Assembly: GCA_945787445.1 (NCBI GenBank)
Contig: CALZHT010000006.1
Coordinates: 1-55,089, forward strand
From: an uncultured Desulfobulbaceae bacterium
GTDB lineage: Bacteria; Desulfobacterota; Desulfobulbia; Desulfobulbales; CALZHT01
DNA length: 55,089 nucleotides
Direction of reading: 5' to 3'
A program made the position numbers and the translations under genes. Below the pieces are notes generated by a model. The model made no database searches, was not told the origin of the DNA, and saw only the letters and a program-made list of their open reading frames with translations. This document shows, in pieces, positions 23,615-32,550 of the stretch (position 1 is its first letter; the number at the start of each line of letters is the position of its first letter).

Positions 23615-23757
23615 TTTGCGTATTGTATTTTTTATCCGGTCTGTTAATACTTCTGAGATGCCGATACGACCTTAATGCGTTGCATTCATTCTGAAAACAC
23701 TATGAGCAGGCAGGCGGATTTCTTAACTTCTCATGAAATACCAGCAGGGAAACACTG

Positions 23758-26250
23758 ATGGCTTCTGCGGAACACATAAAATATACTTTCAACGCCATTG
23801 AAAAGAAATGGCAGAAAAAATGGCACTCAGAAAAGACCTTTTCAGTTACCGAAGACCCTGACCGGAAAAAATACTACCTCCTTGAGATGTTTCCCTATCC
23901 TTCCGGCCGGATCCACATGGGTCATGTACGTAACTACACGATCGGCGATGTCATAGGGCGATACAAAAGGATGCAAGGCTACAATGTCCTTCATCCCATG
24001 GGCTGGGACGCCTTTGGTTTGCCCGCTGAAAATGCGGCAATCAAACACAATACGCATCCCGCGACCTGGACCTTTGAGAACATTGACTACATGAGACAAC
24101 AGCTCATGAGAATGGGATTCAGCTATGACTGGGATCGGGAACTAACCACCTGCGATCCGGATTATTATCGATGGGAACAGCTTTTTTTCATCAAACTTCA
24201 TGAAAAAGGATTGGTATACCAGAAGGTGACCACGGTCAATTGGTGCGAAACCTGTCAGACGGTGCTTGCTAACGAGCAGGTCATCAATGACAGTTGTTGG
24301 CGCTGCGACAATCTGGTACTCCCCCAAAAAATGAAGGGCTGGTTCTTTAAAATAACCGATTATGCCGAAGAATTGCTGGCAGAATGCGAAAATCTAAAAG
24401 GATGGCCGGAAAAAGTACTCACCATGCAGCGCAACTGGATTGGAAAAAGCATTGGCGCTGAAATTGATTTTCCTGTTAAAGGCAGTGACAAAAGCCTGAA
24501 GATATTTACCACCCGGCCCGACACCATATTTGGTGCCACTTTCATGTCCATTGCTCCGGAACACCCACTAGTGAATGACCTGTGCAGAGGCAAAGGTCAG
24601 GAACAAGCCGTTCACGATTTTGTCCAACAAACCATCATCCGCAAGCAGCGGCAAAAACCTGATGAAGAAATTGACAAAGAAGGAGTTTTCACCGGCAGTT
24701 TCTGTATCAATCCATATACCGGCGATGAGCTGCCGGTATATGCTGCCAATTTCGTTTTGATGGAGTATGGCACCGGTGCGGTCATGGCTGTGCCGGCCCA
24801 TGATCAGAGGGATTATGAATTCGCTAAAAAGTATGACATCCCCATCAAGGGCGTAATCCAACCAGAAGGACAAAACCTGAATTCTGATACAATCGAAGAG
24901 GCGTATGAAGGTCCGGGAACACTTGTTAACTCCGGAAATTTCAGCGGTATGGCTTCCGATCCGGCAAAAACAGCCATAACCAGCTATGCAGAACAAAAAG
25001 GTTTCGGCAAAAAGCAGATAACCTTCAGATTGCGTGACTGGGGGGTCTCCAGACAACGGTACTGGGGAACGCCCATTCCCATGCTGCACTGTGATAAATG
25101 CGGCGTTCAGCCTGTACCGGAAAAAGATCTGCCCATTACACTTCCCACGGATGTGCAGTTTGACGAGACTGGCAAATCACCCTTGCACAGCATGGAAGAG
25201 TTTTACAAGACAACCTGTCCGGTCTGCGGTGGCGAGGCGCGTAGAGAAACCGACACCTTTGATACTTTTGTGGAATCTTCCTGGTATTTCGCCCGTTATG
25301 CAAGCCCTGATTACCAAGCCGGGCCGCTTGAAAGCAAGGCGGTATCCTACTGGCTCCCGGTTGACCAATATATAGGCGGTGTGGAGCATGCCATTCTCCA
25401 TCTGCTCTATGCGCGATTTTTCACTAAAATTATGCGCGACCTCGGTTATATCTCCATTGGCGAACCTTTCGAGAATTTGTTGACCCAGGGCATGGTTATC
25501 AAGGATGGCGCAAAAATGTCCAAATCCAAGGGCAATGTGGTTGATCCCAGTGAACTGGTCGAACATTATGGCGCTGATACCGTGCGTCTTTTCAGCCTCT
25601 TTGCCGCGCCGCCGGAAAGAGATCTCGAATGGAGCGATCAGGGCGTTGAAGGTGCTTACCGTTTTCTGACCCGCGTTTTCAGGTATGTTATGGATAAAAG
25701 TGTAACCTTTGCAAACCATAACATGGAAATCCCCAAAGAACTTAATGAAGCAAGTAGGGCCTTGCATCGCAAAACACACCAAACCATCCGCAAGGTGAGC
25801 ACGGACCTGAAAAATGATTTTCATTTCAACACGGCAATCAGCGCGATAATGGAACTTGTCAACATGCTTTTCGCCCAGGCCGGAGGCGAAGCGCAAGAAT
25901 CGGTTGAACCTGCCGTGGTGAAAGAGGCGGTAAAGGCCATACTCCTGCTATTGTCACCCATGGCGCCCCATATTTGCGAAGAACTCTGGGAACGGACCGG
26001 ACATTCCGTCCCAATTGCAGACACGCCATGGCCGGAGTTTGATCCCGAGGCAGCCAAAGATGAGGAATTGACCATTGTTCTCCAGGTAAATGGTAAGGTG
26101 AGAAGCCGCCTGCAGGTTGCTCCTGACACAGCGGAAGATGTATTGAAAGAAAAGGCAGTAGCCGATGAAAAAATACAGAAATTTACTGAAGATAAACCTA
26201 TACGGAAGATCATTGTTGTGCCTAAAAAACTTATCAATATAGTTGTGTGA
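23758..26250 (+). CDS. leuS: Leucyl-tRNA synthetase
   Basis: An 830-residue class I aminoacyl-tRNA synthetase that charges tRNA-Leu. The HIGH-type motif is HMGH (about residues 54-57, in FPYPSGRIHMGHVRNY) and KMSKS lies at about residue 586. Between them are the CP1 editing domain (TRPDTIFGATF; the GTGAVMAVPAHD editing site) and a zinc-type C-x2-C insertion (CDKCGVQ, CPVCGG). The C-terminal anticodon-binding region and the VNGKVRSRLQV domain are complete. The next gene, lptE, starts within its stop codon (4-bp overlap). Confidence 0.97.
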   Translation: MASAEHIKYTFNAIEKKWQKKWHSEKTFSVTEDPDRKKYYLLEMFPYPSGRIHMGHVRNYTIGDVIGRYKRMQGYNVLHPMGWDAFGLPAENAAIKHNTHPATWTFENIDYMRQQLMRMGFSYDWDRELTTCDPDYYRWEQLFFIKLHEKGLVYQKVTTVNWCETCQTVLANEQVINDSCWRCDNLVLPQKMKGWFFKITDYAEELLAECENLKGWPEKVLTMQRNWIGKSIGAEIDFPVKGSDKSLKIFTTRPDTIFGATFMSIAPEHPLVNDLCRGKGQEQAVHDFVQQTIIRKQRQKPDEEIDKEGVFTGSFCINPYTGDELPVYAANFVLMEYGTGAVMAVPAHDQRDYEFAKKYDIPIKGVIQPEGQNLNSDTIEEAYEGPGTLVNSGNFSGMASDPAKTAITSYAEQKGFGKKQITFRLRDWGVSRQRYWGTPIPMLHCDKCGVQPVPEKDLPITLPTDVQFDETGKSPLHSMEEFYKTTCPVCGGEARRETDTFDTFVESSWYFARYASPDYQAGPLESKAVSYWLPVDQYIGGVEHAILHLLYARFFTKIMRDLGYISIGEPFENLLTQGMVIKDGAKMSKSKGNVVDPSELVEHYGADTVRLFSLFAAPPERDLEWSDQGVEGAYRFLTRVFRYVMDKSVTFANHNMEIPKELNEASRALHRKTHQTIRKVSTDLKNDFHFNTAISAIMELVNMLFAQAGGEAQESVEPAVVKEAVKAILLLLSPMAPHICEELWERTGHSVPIADTPWPEFDPEAAKDEELTIVLQVNGKVRSRLQVAPDTAEDVLKEKAVADEKIQKFTEDKPIRKIIVVPKKLINIVV

Positions 26251-26798
26251 TACGCATAATGAAAACGGTCCTCCTTTTATTGTCAGTCCTTATCATGCCG
26301 CAATGGCTGGTTGGCTGCGGTTACCATACCCCCGCTGCTATTCCGCAATATACGTCTGATAAATCCATCACCCTGTACATGGGAATGTGGACCAACCGAA
26401 CCAATGAAATCGGCCTCGAATCCTTGATCAGAATTGCTTTAACCGACTGGCTTGTGCAATCAAATATTTTTCGATTGACTACATCTGCCGACAAAGCGAG
26501 CTACAAACTGAATGGTACTGTTGTATCGGTGGACTATCCGGGGGCATCCTATGACGCCTTTGATAGGGCAAATGTTCTCAAGGCCGTAGTAACCTCAAGT
26601 TTCAGTCTGGTCAACACTGAAACCGGAAAGGCAGTTGTAGAGGAAAACAAATTCATTCGTGACACCACCTATTTAGTGGGAAGCGATGCCGTAACAACCC
26701 AAAGCAACAAGAAATCAGCACTTAATACCATAGTCGATGAAATAGCTGAAGAGATATATATACGCACATTCTATGCTCTCACCGGCAGCAAACTATGA
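26247..26798 (+). CDS. lptE: LPS-assembly lipoprotein LptE
   Basis: A 183-residue lipoprotein. Signal-peptidase II site LVGC places the lipidated Cys at residue 24, followed by GYHTP, the usual LptE start. The rest (SITLYMGMWTNRTNEIGLES, later the DYPGASYDAFD and IRDTTYLVGS segments) follows the family's two-layer fold. LptE plugs the LptD barrel and inserts lipopolysaccharide into the outer leaflet. The GTG start overlaps the leuS stop by 4 bp (an internal ATG at 26259 is also possible); leuS-lptE adjacency is common in Desulfobacterota and in gammaproteobacteria. A palindromic repeat begins 3 bp after its stop. Confidence 0.88.
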   Translation: MIRIMKTVLLLLSVLIMPQWLVGCGYHTPAAIPQYTSDKSITLYMGMWTNRTNEIGLESLIRIALTDWLVQSNIFRLTTSADKASYKLNGTVVSVDYPGASYDAFDRANVLKAVVTSSFSLVNTETGKAVVEENKFIRDTTYLVGSDAVTTQSNKKSALNTIVDEIAEEIYIRTFYALTGSKL

Positions 26799-26800
26799 AT

Positions 26801-26887
26801 GATGGCGTCGCAAAAAGTTCAATCTCCTGCGTTGTACCCCAAGGGCACTTCCGTTTGGCGTATTTCGAACTTTTATGCTTGGCCATC
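26801..26887. repeat. Palindromic element after lptE
   Basis: Left arm GATGGCGTCGCAAAAAGTTC (26801-26820) pairs imperfectly with right arm GAACTTTTATGCTTGGCCAT (26867-26886). The loop contains GTTGTACCCCAAGGGCACTT. It starts 3 bp after the lptE stop and could act as a transcript end. It resembles small non-autonomous palindromic repeats. Confidence 0.7.
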
Positions 26888-26973
26888 TCGATACTTTTTG
26901 CGAGTACATCTTTGAATAATATTTAATCCAGGCGGAAACAGTAAGCCGCCAATCAAATTCTGGGAGGAATCCA

Positions 26974-28965
26974 ATGGTGTCACGAAGAGATCTTGCCAAC
27001 GCCATCCGCGCTTTAAGCATGGACGCTGTCCAAAAGGCCAATTCCGGACATCCGGGCATGCCGCTGGGCATGGCAGATATAGCCGAAGTATTGTGGAACG
27101 ACTTTTTACGTCACAATCCAGCTAATCCGAATTGGCCGGGACGCGACCGATTTATGCTTTCAAACGGCCATGGTTCCATGCTGGCTTACTCCTTGCTCCA
27201 TCTTGCCGGATACGACCTGCCCATGGAGGAACTGAAAAACTTCCGTCAACTGCATTCCAAAACTCCAGGCCATCCCGAATACGGCTATGCGCCGGGGATT
27301 GAAACCACTACCGGTCCTCTTGGCCAGGGCATGGCCAATGGAGTTGGCATGGCCATTGCGGAAAGGGTTCTTGCCGCGCAGTTCAACAGACCCGGTCATG
27401 ATATTATAGATCATCGCACATACGTGTTCCTTGGCGACGGCTGCATGATGGAGGGTATCTCCCATGAAGCATGCTCCCTTGCCGGCACTCTGCAGCTTGG
27501 AAATCTCATCGCCTTCTATGACGATAACAACATATCCATTGACGGTGAAGTGGAAGGCTGGTTCACCGATAACACACCGGAACGGTTTAAGGCCTATGGC
27601 TGGCATGTCATTGAAAATGTCGATGGCCATGATCCTGAAAAAGTGAAAAAAGCAATTACCAAGGCACAAGGCGTCAAGGACAAACCCTCCCTGATATGCT
27701 GCAAGACCATAATCGGCTGGGGATCGCCAAATAAACAAGGGAAAGAATCATGCCACGGCGCCCCCCTTGGCGCAGAAGAAGTCGATCTGGTCCGGAAAAC
27801 CATAGGCTGGTCCCATCCCCCCTTTGAAATTCCTGCTGAAATATACGAAGCATGGGATGCCAAAGCAAAAGGTGCACAACTGGAAGCCGACTGGGAAAAA
27901 CGCTTCACTACATATAAGAAAGAATATCCAGACCTTGGCGCAGAACTTATCCGAAGAATGCAGGGTGACCTGCCTAAAAACTGGACGAAAAAAGCCAATG
28001 AATTCATACGCTCTGTTGATAGCAAAGGGGAAAAAATCGCATCCCGCAAGGCATCGCAAAACACCCTAAACGGTTATGGCCCCCTTTTGCCTGAATTGAT
28101 AGGCGGTTCTGCCGACCTCGCCGCATCCAATCTGACTATCTGGTCCGGCAGCAAAAGCATCAAAGACCATGCTGACGGTAACTATATATTTTTCGGAGTC
28201 CGTGAATTCGGCATGTCTGCCATTGTCAACGGCATCGCCCTGTATGGCGGTTTCATACCCTATGGCGCAACGTTTCTGATATTTTCAGATTATGCTCGCA
28301 ATGCTTTGCGCATGTCCGCTTTAATGAAAATCCGCTCGATTTTTGTCCTAACCCATGACTCTATCGGCCTTGGCGAAGACGGCCCAACCCATCAGCCAGT
28401 GGAGCAGGCCGCCACCCTCAGGATGATTCCAAACATGTCCGTCTGGCGCCCCTGTGACGCGGTTGAATCCGCAGTGGCTTGGAAGATGGCTATTGAACGG
28501 AAACAGGGCCCTACCTGCATATTGTTTTCCCGGCAAGGTTTGCCACACCAGCAGCGCACCAAGGAACAAATTAAGGGCATAGAACGAGGCGGCTATGTAC
28601 TTATGGACTGCAAAGGCAAACCGGATGCCATCATCATAGCAACAGGGTCGGAATTGGCCCTGGCCATGACGGCAGCGGCGCAATTAACAGAAAAAGGAAG
28701 AAAGGTTCGGGTAGTCTCCATGCCGTCAACTGACATCTTTAATGGTCAGGATGATACCTACCGTGAATCCGTTTTGCCGGGTAATGTCCGCAACAGGGTA
28801 GCTGTTGAGGCCGGGATTACGGATTACTGGCGCAAGTATGTCGGTCTGGAAGGAAAGGTCATCGGCATCGACAGTTTTGGTGAGTCTGCGCCGGCAGGAG
28901 AACTTTTCAATTATTTTGGCTTAACTACAAAAAATATTGTAAAGGCGGTGGAGTCCCTCTTATAG
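26974..28965 (+). CDS. tkt: Transketolase
   Basis: A 663-residue thiamine-diphosphate enzyme that moves two-carbon units between sugar phosphates in the pentose phosphate pathway. The N-terminal part has [24 protein letters not shown] and [14 protein letters not shown]. The ThDP/metal motif is [13 protein letters not shown] to [11 protein letters not shown]. The middle and C-terminal parts have [32 protein letters not shown] and PSTDIF. Length is normal. GGGAGG lies 8 bp before the start. It stands alone between two repeat elements. Confidence 0.97.
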   Translation: MVSRRDLANAIRALSMDAVQKANSGHPGMPLGMADIAEVLWNDFLRHNPANPNWPGRDRFMLSNGHGSMLAYSLLHLAGYDLPMEELKNFRQLHSKTPGHPEYGYAPGIETTTGPLGQGMANGVGMAIAERVLAAQFNRPGHDIIDHRTYVFLGDGCMMEGISHEACSLAGTLQLGNLIAFYDDNNISIDGEVEGWFTDNTPERFKAYGWHVIENVDGHDPEKVKKAITKAQGVKDKPSLICCKTIIGWGSPNKQGKESCHGAPLGAEEVDLVRKTIGWSHPPFEIPAEIYEAWDAKAKGAQLEADWEKRFTTYKKEYPDLGAELIRRMQGDLPKNWTKKANEFIRSVDSKGEKIASRKASQNTLNGYGPLLPELIGGSADLAASNLTIWSGSKSIKDHADGNYIFFGVREFGMSAIVNGIALYGGFIPYGATFLIFSDYARNALRMSALMKIRSIFVLTHDSIGLGEDGPTHQPVEQAATLRMIPNMSVWRPCDAVESAVAWKMAIERKQGPTCILFSRQGLPHQQRTKEQIKGIERGGYVLMDCKGKPDAIIIATGSELALAMTAAAQLTEKGRKVRVVSMPSTDIFNGQDDTYRESVLPGNVRNRVAVEAGITDYWRKYVGLEGKVIGIDSFGESAPAGELFNYFGLTTKNIVKAVESLL

Positions 28966-28974
28966 GATATATTC

Positions 28975-29098
28975 ATACCAAGCCGCATTCAAATTCTAAC
29001 TTTGTTGGCTGCGTCGTCGGCTTCCTCGGCGTATTTCATATACGCCTCCGGGGCCTCCTCCTTGCCGCCTTGTTACCTCTTTGAATGCAACTTGGTAT
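28975..29098 (-). repeat. Dispersed repeat of about 120 bp, copy 2 (inverted relative to copy 1)
   Basis: Starts ATACCAAGCCGCATTCAAAT and ends CTTTGAATGCAACTTGGTAT, so its own ends are inverted repeats of about 18 bp. Read on the minus strand it contains GTAACAAGGCGGCAAGGAGG and GACGCAGCCAACAAAGTTAG, matching 17434-17554. It sits between tkt and the Na/Pi cotransporter gene, 9 bp from the latter's stop. Confidence 0.82.
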
Positions 29099-29107
29099 CA
29101 TTATTCC

Positions 29108-30787
29108 TTAGCGGCTTAGCGTTTTAGAAAGGGTGGTCGTCTCTCCATTCTCCTCTTTTTCTTTCTCAATTCGAAGGGTTAAAAGATAACGCGCCGCCTT
29201 CTCCGCCTGTTCGGCAATCCGGCGGATACGGGCAATTGCCTCGAGATCGGCCACCATCTGGCTAACGGTAAGGTTGCCTTTACTGGCTTCTCGCAGCATC
29301 CGGGCCTTGAGTGCCCGATACTCCTCCTTTAATTCTTCCAGCTCCTTTTTTCTTTCTTTATGGGAATATCCCGGCAAATCAACGTCAAATCGTTTCAGCA
29401 AATTCACGACATCCCGTCTCATGGCATGCAGATCCTCTGCCAATTTTTCGTGTCCCCCGGTATGCACCTTGTTATTCTGGATCTTTGCCAAATCAATGGC
29501 AAGTTCGGATAGATCGACATAATATCCTGATATTCGCAAGGCATTGGCTAGAAGATCGTCAAGATCAGGCGGCATGTTTTTGCGCATCAACAGATTGATG
29601 AAATCCCCCACCGAATTGATGAGTTGGTCCAAAACGTGCTTGTCGGACAGCATGCGTGAACTTGGTCCTGCTTCGGAACTTATTGCTCCCTTGGCCATTC
29701 GGAAAGCAATATCACCGATACGCTTCAACTCCATGAATATTGCCTGCATTGCCATGACCGGCGTGGCCATGACATTACGGTCCAGGTGCCGGGTTTGAGC
29801 CTCGTCTTCCTCCCTGGTGTGAAAAAAACTATTCAACGTTTTCACCAGCGATTTTGTAAACGGATACAGCAGCAATACGCCAAGAACATTAAAAATAGTA
29901 TGGAAAAGCGCCAGTAAAATAGCCGGCGAATCCCCCAAGCCTAAAAAATTTTGAATTTTCCCCAAGAATGTCAACAGAAAAGGCAGCAAGGCCAGGGCAA
30001 CTATTCCGGTTACAATATTAAAGATAACATGACCGGTTGCCAACCTCTTGGCATTGGAAGTAGCGCCTATGACCGATAAGGCCGCGGTTGATGTAGTGCC
30101 GACATTGGCGCCGATGACAGTGGCTGCCGCGTTGTTAAGGGTAATAATATCGCCGGCCATGGCTGTAAGAATAACAGCCATGGAAGCGCTGGAAGACTGC
30201 ATCAGCAAAGTAAGGAGAAAACCGATGGCAACAAAAATGCTGAGCGACGCAAATCCATCGCCGGCAAAAGAAAGGAGATTGATGTTTTCTCCTGCTCCTG
30301 CGAAGGTGGTTTTCAAAACCTCGACCCCAATGAAAAAAACGCCAAAGCCTGCAAGAACATCACCCATTGCCGATCTTCTCCCCTCATGGGGCGAAAGCCT
30401 GAAGAGCATGCCGATTCCAACCAGTGGTATGGCAAATGTATTGATATTGAACTTAAATCCGACCATGGATACCAACCACCCGGTCATGGTCGTCCCGATA
30501 TTGCTGCCGTATATAATTGAGATAGAATGGGACAGATCCAAGAGACCGGCGTTGACGAAGCCGATAGCCGCAACAGTAACGGCACTGGAAGACTGCACCA
30601 GGGAGGTGATCAACGCGCCTGAGAGAATGCCGCGCAAAGGGGTGCTTGTCGAATTTTCTAAAATATCACGCAGTGAAGTGCCGGCAGCATATTTCAGACC
30701 ATCGGTCATCAGACGCATGCCGAGAAGAAAAAGTCCTACCCCGCCGATGACACTGCCAATAATGGAAAAGAGAGATGAGCCGTTCAT
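29108..30787 (-). CDS. Na+/phosphate cotransporter family protein with PhoU-like C-terminal domain
   Basis: A 559-residue membrane protein. It has two Na/Pi-cotransporter repeats with the QSSSA signature twice (LVQSSSAVTVAAIGF and LLMQSSSASMAVIL), and the GLFLLGMRLMTDGLK opening. A cytosolic PhoU-like helical bundle follows (about 350-559; PPDLDDLLANALRISGYY, coiled and charged). It probably imports or exports phosphate with sodium. I use ATG 30787 (MNGSSLFS) rather than the TTG ten codons upstream. It stands alone, with no pst or pho genes nearby. Confidence 0.9.
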   Translation of the reverse strand: MNGSSLFSIIGSVIGGVGLFLLGMRLMTDGLKYAAGTSLRDILENSTSTPLRGILSGALITSLVQSSSAVTVAAIGFVNAGLLDLSHSISIIYGSNIGTTMTGWLVSMVGFKFNINTFAIPLVGIGMLFRLSPHEGRRSAMGDVLAGFGVFFIGVEVLKTTFAGAGENINLLSFAGDGFASLSIFVAIGFLLTLLMQSSSASMAVILTAMAGDIITLNNAAATVIGANVGTTSTAALSVIGATSNAKRLATGHVIFNIVTGIVALALLPFLLTFLGKIQNFLGLGDSPAILLALFHTIFNVLGVLLLYPFTKSLVKTLNSFFHTREEDEAQTRHLDRNVMATPVMAMQAIFMELKRIGDIAFRMAKGAISSEAGPSSRMLSDKHVLDQLINSVGDFINLLMRKNMPPDLDDLLANALRISGYYVDLSELAIDLAKIQNNKVHTGGHEKLAEDLHAMRRDVVNLLKRFDVDLPGYSHKERKKELEELKEEYRALKARMLREASKGNLTVSQMVADLEAIARIRRIAEQAEKAARYLLTLRIEKEKEENGETTTLSKTLSR

Positions 30788-30798
30788 TATTTCATTGT

Positions 30799-31053
30799 CC
30801 TGAATCCGTGACAGCAAACAATAAATTTTACATATAAATATTTGATATCATTTAATAATATAGTTAGGATACCATATCCAATGCCTTCACTCTCTGTTGG
30901 TACGCCGCCCTTTGGGGCGCCCGTCAGCGGCCCGCCTGCTTCGGAGTCTCGCAGGCTCGCTTACCTGTCGGTAACTCTTCGATATCACACAAGGATAATC
31001 GAATTCGTTCCCTTCGCGCATCCGGACCACTGACGAACGCTCACGGATTCAGG
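30799..31053. repeat. 255-bp stretch bounded by a perfect 13-bp inverted repeat
   Basis: CCTGAATCCGTGA (30799-30811) and TCACGGATTCAGG (31041-31053) are exact inverse copies. Between them lie GC-rich blocks (GTACGCCGCCCTTTGGGGCG, GCAGGCTCGCTTACC) unlike the AT-rich flanks. It looks like a non-coding mobile or palindromic element inserted upstream of the Na/Pi cotransporter gene. No transposase frame was seen. Confidence 0.55.
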
Positions 31054-31262
31054 ATTGTGTAAAGAATATATAGATAACTATACAATATTTTTTACAAATC
31101 TTCACCATGTTCTCCACAGATCTTGCCTCCCCGGATGTATCTGAAATATTTTTTACAATTACTACTGGACCAGCCATAGAACTTTTTCATAAAATTTCGG
31201 AATCGGAACTCCTACAATAATTTTTAATCAATTTTGTATATAACAATCACAGGAGGATAATA

Positions 31263-32141
31263 GTGACAAGAAAAATTGGATTTGTCGGCATGGGTATCAT
31301 GGGACAACCCATGGCACAGAACCTGCTCAATAAGGGCAACAAGGTCATGGTCTATAACCGCACCAGGGAAAAAACCGATTCTCTGGCCCAAGCAGGTGCA
31401 CTCGTTGCATCAACCCCTGCAGAACTGGCAAACTGGTCTGATGTGCTCATTATGATGCTCACCGGCCCGGATGCCATAGACAATATGCTCTTCGGCGCCA
31501 CCGGCATTCTGGCAGCAGAAAATCCTGCCCATATCATTATTAATATGAGTACTGTCTCTCCTGCATATACCAAGTACTTAAACATTGCGCTCGAAGAGGA
31601 AACAATAATCCTGATCGATGCGCCGGTTTCGGGCTCCAAAAAACCGGCTGAAGAAGGATTGCTGGTTGTCCTGGCCAGCGGTCCGGAGGAAAAAGTCACC
31701 GAGCTTGACCCCCTTTTCATGGCCTTGGGGAAAAAAGTGGTCTACTGCGGTGAAGCAGGATTGGGATCATGCATGAAAATGACCATCAACCTGCTCCTCA
31801 GTATTATGATGGAAGGCCTCTGTGAAGCTCTTAATCTCGGCGAAAGGTGCGGTTTACCTGCTGAAACCATTCTTGATACCGTTCTTTCCGGTCCTCTTGG
31901 ATGCGGCCTTTTTAACCTCAAGGAACCCATGCTCAAATCAAATGATTATCCTCCCCAGTTCCCCCTGAAACACATGGCAAAAGATCTCCGTTTTGTCATG
32001 CAAACAGCCGATGAAATCGGCGCGGCAACTCCGCTCGGCCACGCACTGTTTCAGCTTTACCGACAAGGATTGGGACGGGACCTGGGCGATATGGATTTTG
32101 CGGCAGTGAAAAAGGTGCTGGATGGCATGAATGATACATAG
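31263..32141 (+). CDS. NAD(P)-dependent beta-hydroxyacid dehydrogenase (3-hydroxyisobutyrate / glyoxylate reductase type)
   Basis: A 292-residue two-domain enzyme. GFVGMGIMGQPMAQNL is the Rossmann glycine motif and VYNRT at the end of the second strand favours NADP. DAPVSGSKKPAEEG is the substrate-binding signature, and K in CMKMTINLL is the catalytic lysine position. Members reduce glyoxylate or succinic semialdehyde or oxidise 3-hydroxyisobutyrate; the sequence seen here does not separate these. The start is GTG 31263 with AGGAGGATAATA before it. The small DUF2905 gene follows 47 bp later. Confidence 0.9.
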   Translation: MTRKIGFVGMGIMGQPMAQNLLNKGNKVMVYNRTREKTDSLAQAGALVASTPAELANWSDVLIMMLTGPDAIDNMLFGATGILAAENPAHIIINMSTVSPAYTKYLNIALEEETIILIDAPVSGSKKPAEEGLLVVLASGPEEKVTELDPLFMALGKKVVYCGEAGLGSCMKMTINLLLSIMMEGLCEALNLGERCGLPAETILDTVLSGPLGCGLFNLKEPMLKSNDYPPQFPLKHMAKDLRFVMQTADEIGAATPLGHALFQLYRQGLGRDLGDMDFAAVKKVLDGMNDT

Positions 32142-32188
32142 ATTCTGTTTCTCAAAGCATGTCATAATCAAAAAAATGTCACCGTAAT

Positions 32189-32389
32189 ATGCAAAAAACT
32201 CTGATCATCCTGGGCATCACCCTCCTCATCATTGGTCTTACCTGGCCCTTTCTCAGCAAGATCCCCCTGGGCCGTCTCCCTGGCGACATCATCATCAACC
32301 GCCCGGGATTCAAGGTGTTCATCCCCATCACCACCATGATCCTGGTGAGCCTCGTGCTCTCTCTCATTTTGTGGTTATTTAAGAAATAA
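32189..32389 (+). CDS. DUF2905 small membrane protein
   Basis: A 66-residue protein with two transmembrane helices (about 4-22 and 44-63) joined by the loop KIPLGRLPGDIIINRPGF. That loop is the signature of the DUF2905 family. The function is unknown; many bacteria have one copy near unrelated housekeeping genes. It overlaps no other gene and is followed by a palindromic element 15 bp later. Confidence 0.88.
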   Translation: MQKTLIILGITLLIIGLTWPFLSKIPLGRLPGDIIINRPGFKVFIPITTMILVSLVLSLILWLFKK

Positions 32390-32403
32390 GGAAGATCCGG
32401 TTT

Positions 32404-32545
32404 ATACATCGCGACATAAGTTCGAGGCGCCCAGCCAGGCGAGGAACGAGAGAGGAGTCGGCGGAACAGCCTGGTAGCGCTGTGAGCAGGCACCGCAGCA
32501 AGTGACAAAGCATGATGGGATGCATCGGATTTATGTCGCGGTGTA
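32404..32545. repeat. 142-bp element with terminal inverted repeats (ATACATCGCGACATAA)
   Basis: Terminal arms TACATCGCGACATAA (left) and TTATGTCGCGGTGTA (right) pair with one mismatch. The interior is GC-richer (GAGGCGCCCAGCCAGGCG, AGGAACGAGAGAGGAGTCG) with further short inverted segments. It lies between the convergent DUF2905 and lpxB genes. Size and structure fit a non-autonomous (MITE-like) or REP-type element. Confidence 0.7.
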
Positions 32546-32550
32546 TAACT

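Noticed and set aside
25177-25896. 239-residue minus-strand frame within leuS
   Set aside because: Antisense to the conserved catalytic region of leuS; no ribosome site or recognisable domain.
30048-30803. 251-residue plus-strand frame over the Na/Pi cotransporter gene
   Set aside because: Antisense shadow of a gene with clear QSSSA motifs; no family resemblance.
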